From positions 1 to 53,874 of the forward strand of contig CALFDJ010000011.1 in the NCBI GenBank assembly GCA_937950325.1: a stretch of 53,874 nucleotides of DNA, given 5' to 3'. The DNA is from an uncultured Collinsella sp. (GTDB lineage Bacteria > Actinomycetota > Coriobacteriia > Coriobacteriales > Coriobacteriaceae). A program made the position numbers and the translations under genes. The notes below the pieces were generated by a model, which saw only the letters and a program-made list of their open reading frames with translations, was not told the origin of the DNA and did not search any database. The stretch's first letter is position 1. Each line of letters begins with the position of its first letter. Below are positions 1 through 6,218 of the stretch, one piece after another.

Positions 1-1094
1 AGGTGATGGTTGCCACCAACGCCTTTGGCATGGGCATCGACAAGCCCAACGTGCGCTACGTGATCCACAACAACGTGCCCGAGAGCATCGAAGCCTACTA
101 CCAGGAGGCGGGCCGCGCCGGCCGCGATGGCGACCCGGCCAGCTGCTACTTGCTGTGGAACGGCAACGATTTTCGCATGCGCCGCTTTCTGATCGACCGC
201 GGCGATGCTGCCGATGAGGCGCTTGACGAAGAGCAGCGCGCGTGGGCGCTTCAGAACCGTTATCGCCTGCTCAGCCAGATGGAGGGCTACTGCAATACCA
301 CCGGCTGTCTGCGCGAATACATGCTGCGCTACTTTGGCGACGAGGCCGCGGCCGAGCATGCGGCTGCGGCCGGTGCGGGCAGCGCCGCCACGGACGATGC
401 CGAGGGCTGCGGCAACTGCAGCAACTGCCTTACGCAGTTCGAGGCCGAGGACGTCACCGATATGGCCCGCGCCGCTGTGCGCTATGTGGCCAGGCGACCC
501 ATGCGCTTTGGCAAGTCGCTGATCGCCGACGTGCTCCACGGCGGCAACACCGAGCGCATTCGCCAGATGCATCTGGACGAGGACCGCGGCTACGGTGAGC
601 TGTCGAGCGAATCGGTCGGGCGCATCAAGGACATCATCGGGCAGCTGTGCGGTCGCGGTTATTTGGCCACCTCGCAGGGGCAGTACCCGGTCGTGGGACT
701 GGGTCCGCGTGCCGGCGAGGTCGAGGACGAGGCGTTCGCCTTTACCGTTAAGCGCCGCGCGTCCAAGCGCAAGGCCTCGGCCCGCGCCCGCCGCGCCGTC
801 GATCTGCTGCGCGAGGAGGCCGAGCTGGACCAGCACCCGCGCGTTGGCGACGATGCCGAGCTGTTCGAGCGCCTGCGTGCTCTCCGCAAGGAGATCTCGA
901 CCGAGCTGGAGATGGCGCCGTATATGGTCTTTTCCGACAAGGCCCTGCGCGGCCTGTGCCGCCTGCGTCCGCAGACGCGCGAGGAGCTGATCCAGGTCAA
1001 CGGCATTGGCGAGAAAAAAGCCGACGCCTTTGGCGAGCAGTTTATGGCGGCGATTGAAGAATTTGAGTCCGAGCATGCACGGAATGGAGCATAA
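1..1094 (+). CDS. recQ: RecQ-family ATP-dependent DNA helicase, C-terminal part (5' end outside window)
   Basis: The reading frame is open at the left edge and its first complete codon begins at base 3, so only about 364 residues are present. The visible part begins just before helicase motif V (MGIDKPNVRYVIH) and motif VI (QEAGRAGRDG). It then has the RecQ zinc-binding cysteines (YCNTTGCLREY and CGNCSNC, about residues 95-140), a winged-helix RQC-like stretch around 150-235, and an HRDC domain around residues 285-350 containing the helix-hairpin-helix signature VNGIGEKKADAFGEQF. RecQ enzymes unwind DNA 3' to 5' during recombination and fork repair. The Walker A and DEAH motifs must lie upstream of the window. 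The next gene starts two bases after the stop, so the two are probably co-transcribed. Confidence 0.93.
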   Translation, partial: VMVATNAFGMGIDKPNVRYVIHNNVPESIEAYYQEAGRAGRDGDPASCYLLWNGNDFRMRRFLIDRGDAADEALDEEQRAWALQNRYRLLSQMEGYCNTTGCLREYMLRYFGDEAAAEHAAAAGAGSAATDDAEGCGNCSNCLTQFEAEDVTDMARAAVRYVARRPMRFGKSLIADVLHGGNTERIRQMHLDEDRGYGELSSESVGRIKDIIGQLCGRGYLATSQGQYPVVGLGPRAGEVEDEAFAFTVKRRASKRKASARARRAVDLLREEAELDQHPRVGDDAELFERLRALRKEISTELEMAPYMVFSDKALRGLCRLRPQTREELIQVNGIGEKKADAFGEQFMAAIEEFESEHARNGA

Positions 1095-1096
1095 CG

Positions 1097-1852
1097 ATGG
1101 CATCCGATGATAAAACCGAGCGCACTGAGGTGTCCGCTGTGCCGCTGTACCAGCAGGTTATGGACGACCTAAAGGGCGAGATCGCGCGTGGCGTGTACGC
1201 ATCCGGCTCGCGCATTCCTTCCGAGATGGAGCTCGCGAAGTACTACGGCGTGGGACGCATCACCGTGCGCCGCGCCATCGAGGAGCTGTCGCGCGCGGGG
1301 TATCTCAACCGCCAGCAGGGGAGGGGCACGTTCGTGTGCGCGCCCAAGCTCAAGCGCAAGATTGTCCAGAAGGGTGATGTTCAGAGCTTTTCCGAGGGTT
1401 GCGCTGCCAACGACATGGTGCCGGGTGCGCGCCTGGTATCGCGCACGGTGGTTGCGGCGACGCGCGAGGACGCGGCGTTCTTTGGCGTAGAGCCCGGCTG
1501 CGAGCTTATCGTGGTCGAGCGCGTGCGCACGGCCGACGGCATCCCCGTCATGCTCGAGAACAACGCCTTTGTGCTGGCTGACCATCCCTATCTGCAGACA
1601 CTTGCCGATAAGGACCTCACCGATAACTCGATCTTTGCGCTCGTTGCCGAGCATTCGGGCCGCGCGCCGCTCAAGTCCGACCCTTGCACCGTGGAGATTG
1701 CGCTTGCCGATGCTCAGGCGGCCCCGCTGTTGGAGGTGCCGGTCGGCGAGCCGCTCTTCTATATGGAGGCGTACTTTACCGATGCGGACGAGCGGCCCTT
1801 GCTGCTCGGACGCCAAAAGATCGTGGGCTCGCGCTACGTGTTCGACATCTAA
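1097..1852 (+). CDS. GntR-family transcriptional regulator with UTRA ligand domain
   Basis: A 251-residue protein. Residues about 16-85 form the GntR winged helix (PLYQQVMDDLKGEIARG, then IPSEMELAKYYGVGRITVRR). Residues about 95-250 match the UTRA effector domain, ending in YMEAYFTDADERPLLLGRQK. UTRA regulators of this type (FrlR, GmuR, NagR families) sense sugar phosphates and control neighbouring catabolic genes. Translation starts at ATG 1097, with GGAG 7 bases upstream and overlapping the end of the recQ-like gene. The gene directly downstream encodes a SIS sugar-phosphate protein, and repeats between them (1863-1942) could be the operator. The target and inducer are inferred; fructosamine- or glucosamine-type phosphates are the most likely ligands. 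Confidence 0.9.
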   Translation: MASDDKTERTEVSAVPLYQQVMDDLKGEIARGVYASGSRIPSEMELAKYYGVGRITVRRAIEELSRAGYLNRQQGRGTFVCAPKLKRKIVQKGDVQSFSEGCAANDMVPGARLVSRTVVAATREDAAFFGVEPGCELIVVERVRTADGIPVMLENNAFVLADHPYLQTLADKDLTDNSIFALVAEHSGRAPLKSDPCTVEIALADAQAAPLLEVPVGEPLFYMEAYFTDADERPLLLGRQKIVGSRYVFDI

Positions 1853-1862
1853 CGTCCATAGA

Positions 1863-1942
1863 TAGAACAACATAGAACAAGTTTGGTGAAATGACTTCAC
1901 GAGCGTCGTCGTGCGTGCTATAAATAGGACAACATAGAACGA
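1863..1942 (+). promoter_or_regulatory. Promoter with two pairs of helically phased direct repeats, putative GntR operator
   Basis: TAGAACAA occurs at 1863-1870 and 1873-1880, exactly 10 bp apart. TAGGACAA and TAGAACGA occur at 1925-1932 and 1935-1942 with the same 10-bp period. The two pairs are 62 bp apart, close to six helical turns. A likely -10 box TATAAAT (1919-1925) touches the second pair, with a weak -35 TTCACG at 1896-1901 (17-bp spacing). This geometry fits repression, possibly with looping, by the GntR protein encoded just upstream. The repeats are seen; the regulator assignment is inferred. Confidence 0.5.
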
Positions 1943-1996
1943 CCGCAGGTACGAGCTGTCGTCGTTCAAAACCGCCACACAAGGAGGAGCATCACC

Positions 1997-2965
1997 GTGA
2001 ACGCACGCGATCTGGTTCAGGAAATTATCGAGCGCAAGGGCAAGATTGAGAACGTCTTTTGGATCGCCTGCGGCGGTTCGATGATCGACCTGATGCCGGC
2101 CAACGAGCTGCTCAAGCGCGAGGCCACCACGTTTGCCTCGACGGTCTACACGGCGCGCGAGTTTTGCCTGATGGCTCCCAAGAGTCTTGGCGAGAAATCA
2201 CTCGTCATCGCCTGCAGCCACAGCGGCAATACGCAGGAGGTCGTCGACGGTTGCGAGATGGCGCTGGCAGCCGGCGCCGAGGTCGTGGCCATGACCGACT
2301 GCGAGGGCTCCAAGATTGATAACGGCAAGTGGACCACCTGGGTCTATCCGTGGGGCGAAGGCGTGCCGCAGGCCGAGGTTCCGCAAGGCATCGGCGTCCT
2401 GATGGCTGCCGAGCTGCTCGACCAGCAGGAGGGTTACGAGGCACTCGCCGACATGTACGCCGGCCTTAAGCAGATGGATGCGCTGTTGCCCGCTGCCCGT
2501 GAGAAGGTCAACGCCGAGCTGGGCGATCGCTTTGCCGAGCTCTGCCAGCAGCATAAGTTCTTCTATATCCTGGGTTCCGGCCCCAACTTTAGCCAGACCT
2601 ATGCCATGGCCATCTGCTCGCTCATGGAGATGCAGTGGCAGCACTGCTGCTACATCCACTCCGGCGAGTACTTCCACGGCCCCTTCGAGGCCACCGAGCC
2701 CGGCGTGTTCTACTTTGTGCAGCTCGGATCGGGCGAGTGCCGCCCCATGGAGGAGCGCGCGCTGGCGTTCCTCAACACGCATACCGATACGGTAATGGTG
2801 CTCGACGCGCTCGAGTATGGCGTAGGCGACGTGCCCGCCAGCGTGCGTTCGTACCTGGAGCCGATCTTCTTCTACAACATGAGCTGCGAGCTGCGCGCCG
2901 CACGCGGCAAGGTGTTCGATCACAGCCCCGAGGTTCGTCGCTACATGGGCATCGAGCGGTACTAA
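1997..2965 (+). CDS. SIS-domain sugar isomerase/deglycase (FrlB-like fructosamine-6-phosphate deglycase family)
   Basis: A 322-residue protein with two SIS lobes. The first lobe (residues about 18-150) contains FWIACGGSMIDL and the phosphosugar-binding serine motif CSHSGNTQE. The second (about 170-300) contains YILGSGPNFSQTYAMAIC and HSGEYFHGPFE. This arrangement matches the FrlB/AgaS-type deglycases that split fructosamine-6-phosphates into an amine and glucose-6-phosphate. The start is GTG 1997, supported by AAGGAGGAG seven bases upstream. It follows a GntR/UTRA regulator and is preceded by the repeat-bearing promoter, so it is probably induced by its phosphorylated substrate. No transporter or kinase gene lies beside it, which is unusual for the family. 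The exact substrate cannot be read from sequence. Confidence 0.82.
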   Translation: MNARDLVQEIIERKGKIENVFWIACGGSMIDLMPANELLKREATTFASTVYTAREFCLMAPKSLGEKSLVIACSHSGNTQEVVDGCEMALAAGAEVVAMTDCEGSKIDNGKWTTWVYPWGEGVPQAEVPQGIGVLMAAELLDQQEGYEALADMYAGLKQMDALLPAAREKVNAELGDRFAELCQQHKFFYILGSGPNFSQTYAMAICSLMEMQWQHCCYIHSGEYFHGPFEATEPGVFYFVQLGSGECRPMEERALAFLNTHTDTVMVLDALEYGVGDVPASVRSYLEPIFFYNMSCELRAARGKVFDHSPEVRRYMGIERY

Positions 2966-3017
2966 GTAACGGGAAAAGCATTCACCTTCGATTCGCAAGC
3001 GTGCCGTGTGAGTCAAA

Positions 3018-3056
3018 AAGCGGGCCGCGCCGGTAGTATTCCGGCGCGGCCCGCTT
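3018..3056 (-). terminator. Strong bidirectional hairpin terminator between SIS gene and dehydrogenase
   Basis: A perfect 16-bp inverted repeat (3018-3033 and 3041-3056, core CGGGCCGCGCCGG) with a 7-base loop. Read on the minus strand the stem is followed by TTTTT, so it is an intrinsic terminator for the dehydrogenase. On the plus strand it lacks a U tract but may still stop SIS gene transcripts. Confidence 0.85.
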
Positions 3057-3097
3057 GGTATCGCGCTTAGATTCGCGAGATTGCGGCGATTGACGGC

Positions 3098-4075
3098 CTA
3101 CTTGCCGACAACGCCCTCGGCATCCCACCAGTCGAGCTGGGCGATGTTGTCGCGGATGTGCTGACAGCTCTTGTGGAAGCCCTCGAGCTCGTGCTCGGAC
3201 AGGTCGAGCGTGTAGACCTCCTCGACGCCCTCGGCACCGATCACGCACGGCAGGGAGGTGAAGATGCCCTCCTCGCCATACTGGCCGGTCATAAGCGTAG
3301 AGGCCGAAAGCACGGCGTGCTCGTCGTGCAGCACGGCGGCGCAGACGCGAGCGGCGGAGTTGGCGACGGCGTACTCGGTGCACTGCTTGCCCTGGTAGGT
3401 TACGTAGCCGCCCTTGCGCGCGAGTTCCTCGGTCTCCATGTGGTCGAAGGCATACTTGTCGGGGTTCTCGGCCTGAAGTTCGTTGAGGCTCTTGCCGGCG
3501 ATGGTTGCGGCCTTAAAGGCGGCGAGCTGGCTAAAGCCGTGCTCGCCGATCATGTAGGCGTCGATGGACTTGGGGCTCACGCCGACCTTCTTGGAGATCT
3601 CGGTGCGCAGGCGGGCGGAGTCCAGGCCGCAGCCCGAGCCGATGATCTTCTTGGGATCGTAGCCGGTCAGGTGCCACAGCTCGGTGCACACGACGTCGCA
3701 GGGGTTGGAGATGCTCACAAAGATGCCGTCAAAGCCGGCGTCGACGATGCGCTTGGCAAAGGTGCGGGCGGCGTCGGTGGTAAAGAACAGCTCGCCGTCG
3801 CGGTTGCCGGCGGCCAGCGCGACCTTGCCGGCGGCGTTGACGATGACGTCGCAGCAAGCAAGCTCCTCGTAGTGGTCGTAGCAGTTGACGATCTTGGTGT
3901 TGTACGGGACAAACGAAAGGGAGTCGCGCAGGTCCTGGACCTCGGACGTCACCTTGGCCTCGTTGATATCGCACAGGTACAGCTCATCGGCAATGCCCTG
4001 CATGAGCAGACTGTTGGCAACATGTGCTCCTACGTGGCCCTGGCCGACCACACCGATCTTACGCGTTTGGTACAT
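3098..4075 (-). CDS. L-lactate / L-2-hydroxyacid dehydrogenase family (NAD-dependent)
   Basis: A 325-residue lactate/malate dehydrogenase-fold enzyme. The NAD fingerprint is GVVGQGHVGAHV near the N-terminus, with the acidic residue of LCDINEAKV that selects NAD. The catalytic histidine lies in GEHG, and the Asp and Arg of LDSARLRTEI bind the carboxylate and assist proton relay. The substrate loop reads AAGNRDGELFF. It is shorter than in classical lactate dehydrogenases and resembles L-2-hydroxyisocaproate dehydrogenase, so the preferred 2-oxoacid may not be pyruvate. ATG 4075 was chosen because AAAGGA lies 7 bases upstream; the frame stays open for 31 codons further without a better ribosome-binding site. 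Expected role: fermentative reoxidation of NADH in the cytoplasm. Confidence 0.85.
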   Translation of the reverse strand: MYQTRKIGVVGQGHVGAHVANSLLMQGIADELYLCDINEAKVTSEVQDLRDSLSFVPYNTKIVNCYDHYEELACCDVIVNAAGKVALAAGNRDGELFFTTDAARTFAKRIVDAGFDGIFVSISNPCDVVCTELWHLTGYDPKKIIGSGCGLDSARLRTEISKKVGVSPKSIDAYMIGEHGFSQLAAFKAATIAGKSLNELQAENPDKYAFDHMETEELARKGGYVTYQGKQCTEYAVANSAARVCAAVLHDEHAVLSASTLMTGQYGEEGIFTSLPCVIGAEGVEEVYTLDLSEHELEGFHKSCQHIRDNIAQLDWWDAEGVVGK

Positions 4076-4285
4076 ATATGTATCCTTTCGGCCGAGTTTT
4101 TTGCGTCGAACCATTGTAGCGTCCTGCTGCCACTTTGCTAGGCTAAAGCGCCATAGATTTTTGGGCATGCCTTAATCTCTACTTTTGGAGCGATTTGGGC
4201 CGCTGACGGTATCGCTGGGCGATATGCTCGCGCGGACGGGGCCGCTCGTTGTACCATAGCTGCAACTGACTCGTAAGGAGCATCC
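4076..4285. promoter_or_regulatory. Divergent intergenic region between dehydrogenase gene and metA
   Basis: On the minus strand TACAAT (plus-strand bases 4113-4118) is a good -10 box for the dehydrogenase, with no convincing -35. On the plus strand TACCAT (4252-4257) is a candidate -10 for metA and would give a leader of about 20 bases. No SAM riboswitch or T-box core is recognisable here. Confidence 0.4.
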
Positions 4286-5212
4286 ATGCCCATTCGCATC
4301 CCCGACGCCCTCCCTGCCGCCGCGCAGCTCGAGAGCGAGAACATCTTTGTCATGACCGAGTACCGCGCGCTGCACCAAGACATCCGCCCGCTGCGCGTGC
4401 TCATCCTCAACCTCATGCCCACCAAGATTGCCACCGAGACGCAGATCATGCGCAAGCTCTCCAACACGCCGCTGCAGGTGGAGGTGGACCTGCTGCGCAC
4501 CAAGACGCACGAGGCCACGCACGTGAGCGCCGGCCACTTGGAGACGTTCTACCGCACGTTCGACGACATCCGCGACATCCACTACGACGGCCTGATCATC
4601 ACGGGCGCCCCGGTGGAGCAGATGCCGTTCGAGGAGGTCGACTACTGGCCCGAGCTCTGCCAGATCATGGATTGGTCCACCACGCACGTGCACTCTACGC
4701 TGCACATTTGCTGGGGTGCACAGGCCGGTCTGTACCATCATTACGGTATCCAGAAGTACGACCTGCCGGCAAAGGCGAGCGGTGTGTTCGAGCATTATCT
4801 GGTGAAGCCGCAAAGCCCGCTGGTCCGCGGCTTCGACGACCGTTTCTATGCCGTGCATTCGCGCAACACCGATGTGCGCCGCGAGGACGTGGAGGCCGAG
4901 CCGCAGCTTGAGGTCGTGGCCGTGTCCGACGAGGTGGGCTTGTACATCGTCAAGTCGACCGACAGCCGCCGCTTCTTTGTCTTTGGCCATCCCGAGTACG
5001 ATACCGACACGTTGCGCTTGGAGTACGAGCGCGACGTGAAGCGCGGACTCAACCCCCAGGTGCCGGCGCATTACTTCCCGAATGACGACCCCACCGCCGA
5101 GCCGCGTAACGTCTGGCGCAGCCAGGCTCAGCTGTTCTACACCAACTGGCTCAACTACTACGTCTACCAGACCACGCCCTACGACCTGGCCCGCGCCGGC
5201 GAGGAGCACTAG
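4286..5212 (+). CDS. metA: Homoserine O-acyltransferase MetA, predicted acetyl-CoA type
   Basis: A 308-residue MetA/HTS-family protein, full length for the family. The nucleophile Cys142 lies in HICWGAQAG, and the catalytic pair His235 and Glu237 lie in FGHPEYD. It activates L-homoserine as the O-acyl ester, the committed step of methionine synthesis. Residue 111 is Glu (GAPVEQMPF). In the characterised family, Glu at this position favours acetyl-CoA and Gly favours succinyl-CoA, so this enzyme is predicted to make O-acetylhomoserine. The start ATG 4286 has AAGGAG five bases upstream. No other methionine biosynthesis gene is adjacent; metG at 48.3 kb is unrelated in operon terms. Confidence 0.93.
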   Translation: MPIRIPDALPAAAQLESENIFVMTEYRALHQDIRPLRVLILNLMPTKIATETQIMRKLSNTPLQVEVDLLRTKTHEATHVSAGHLETFYRTFDDIRDIHYDGLIITGAPVEQMPFEEVDYWPELCQIMDWSTTHVHSTLHICWGAQAGLYHHYGIQKYDLPAKASGVFEHYLVKPQSPLVRGFDDRFYAVHSRNTDVRREDVEAEPQLEVVAVSDEVGLYIVKSTDSRRFFVFGHPEYDTDTLRLEYERDVKRGLNPQVPAHYFPNDDPTAEPRNVWRSQAQLFYTNWLNYYVYQTTPYDLARAGEEH

Positions 5213-5254
5213 GCTGCGATGGTACTGCTGTAGCCGTGGCTGATATGGCGGCGA

Positions 5255-5851
5255 TTAGGCGCTGATGATGTGGGGTAGCGGCAGGTCGTGAGCGTCGGTG
5301 GGAACGCGGTCGACACGCTGCTCGTCAAAGGCGATGCCGATGATTTGGCATGCGGGCGAGAGCATGGGCAGGTAGCGGTCGTAGCAACCGCCGCCGTAGC
5401 CCAGGCGCGCGCCGGTTTGGTCGAAGGCCACGAGCGGCACGACGATCATGTCGAGAGCTTCGGCAGGCACGATAGGGAAGTGGTTGCTGTCGATGTCCGT
5501 GGCCGCAAAGGCCCGCGTAGGGTGGGCGATAAACGGAGCCGCGGACGCATCGTCGGCGGCAACTGCCCGCATACACATGCGCTGGCCACAAGCTGTGGCT
5601 TCGGCTGCCGAGAGCATGCACGGATAGGCCACGCGCCAGTCGCGTTTGGCGGCCGCCGCGGCAAACGCGGCAGGATTGACTTCGGAATCCATCGCGGCAT
5701 AGACGGCAACGGTGTGCGGTGCCGCGGGATCCGAGCGACCCAGTCGCTCAACAAGCCGCGCACAGATAACGGCAGACTTCGCCGCCCGCACATCCAAATC
5801 AATCGCATCGCGCCGGGCAATCACCGCTCGCCGCAATTTAGCCTTGTCCAT
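5255..5851 (-). CDS. 5-formyltetrahydrofolate cyclo-ligase family protein
   Basis: A 198-residue protein of the 5-FTHF cyclo-ligase (methenyltetrahydrofolate synthetase) family. The N-terminal KAKLRRAVIARRDAI carries the phosphate-binding basic residues. The family signature GARLGYGGGCYDRYL lies near residue 150, and the C-terminus is DLPLPHIISA. The enzyme uses ATP to convert 5-formyl-THF to 5,10-methenyl-THF, returning it to the one-carbon pool. ATG 5851 is preferred over an upstream in-frame ATG (5878) because GAGGAGG sits five bases before it. The leader carries a strong hairpin immediately upstream of this ribosome-binding site (5868-5906). It is a single-gene unit, convergent with metA. 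Confidence 0.88.
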   Translation of the reverse strand: MDKAKLRRAVIARRDAIDLDVRAAKSAVICARLVERLGRSDPAAPHTVAVYAAMDSEVNPAAFAAAAAKRDWRVAYPCMLSAAEATACGQRMCMRAVAADDASAAPFIAHPTRAFAATDIDSNHFPIVPAEALDMIVVPLVAFDQTGARLGYGGGCYDRYLPMLSPACQIIGIAFDEQRVDRVPTDAHDLPLPHIISA

Positions 5852-5867
5852 CCCAACCTCCTCTAGC

Positions 5868-5906
5868 AAACCTGCCAAAAAGGGACAGGTTTATTTTGGC
5901 AGGTTT
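5868..5906 (-). repeat. Hairpin in the 5' leader of the formyl-THF cyclo-ligase gene
   Basis: A perfect 13-bp inverted repeat (AAACCTGCCAAAA at 5868-5880 with its complement at 5894-5906). A competing shorter pairing exists between AAACCTG (5868-5874) and CAGGTTT (5886-5892). On the minus-strand transcript the hairpin ends 5 bases before the GAGGAGG ribosome-binding site. It could be a dispersed intergenic repeat or a translational control hairpin; nothing in the sequence decides between these. Confidence 0.5.
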
Positions 5907-5930
5907 TATCTGGGTAAACAGTAAAAACAA

Positions 5931-5959
5931 CCACGAAGGGGACACATGCACCTTCGTGG
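5931..5959. repeat. Small inverted repeat CCACGAAGG ... CCTTCGTGG
   Basis: Nine-base perfect arms (5931-5939 and 5951-5959) around an 11-base loop that begins GGACACATG. It lies between the leader hairpin at 5868 and the palindromic element at 5984 in the non-coding spacer 5852-6218. No T run follows on either strand, so it is not an obvious terminator. Confidence 0.45.
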
Positions 5960-5983
5960 CGGTCTGTGCTGTGATGGGCGTCT

Positions 5984-6141
5984 GCGGCGGTTTGTCTCGA
6001 TCTGTAACAGTAACTCGGCAAAATCTGACTTAGATGTTACAGATTGAGACAAAGAGCTGGTGCCGTTCGGGAACGTCTCGATCTGTAACATCTGGAGCCA
6101 ATATTGCCGCCTTAGCGTTACAGATCGAGACAAACCGCCGC
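5984..6141. repeat. 158-bp palindrome-bounded intergenic element (MITE- or REP-like)
   Basis: The ends are a perfect 25-bp inverted repeat (5984-6008 and 6117-6141, core GTCTCGATCTGTAAC). Two further copies of the same motif lie inside in alternating orientation: 6035-6053 inverted with one mismatch in the core, and 6075-6090 direct. The element therefore contains four motif copies able to form two hairpins or one long cruciform. It encodes no convincing protein, and no flanking target duplication was recognised. It occupies the spacer between the cyclo-ligase and peptidase genes, both on the minus strand. Confidence 0.7.
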
Positions 6142-6218
6142 GGTGGGCTGCGCCGCCTCGCCCAAGCCGCAGAAAAAGGTAGATTTCCGGGCATGTCCCA
6201 AAAATCTACCTTTGTGCG

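Noticed and set aside
4076..4168. 31-codon N-terminal extension of the dehydrogenase
   Set aside because: It covers the promoter -10 box and lacks a ribosome-binding site; ATG 4075 has AAAGGA at the right spacing.
5906..6133. Minus-strand frame of 75 codons inside the repeat element
   Set aside because: It is made of the inverted repeats themselves and has no ribosome-binding site.
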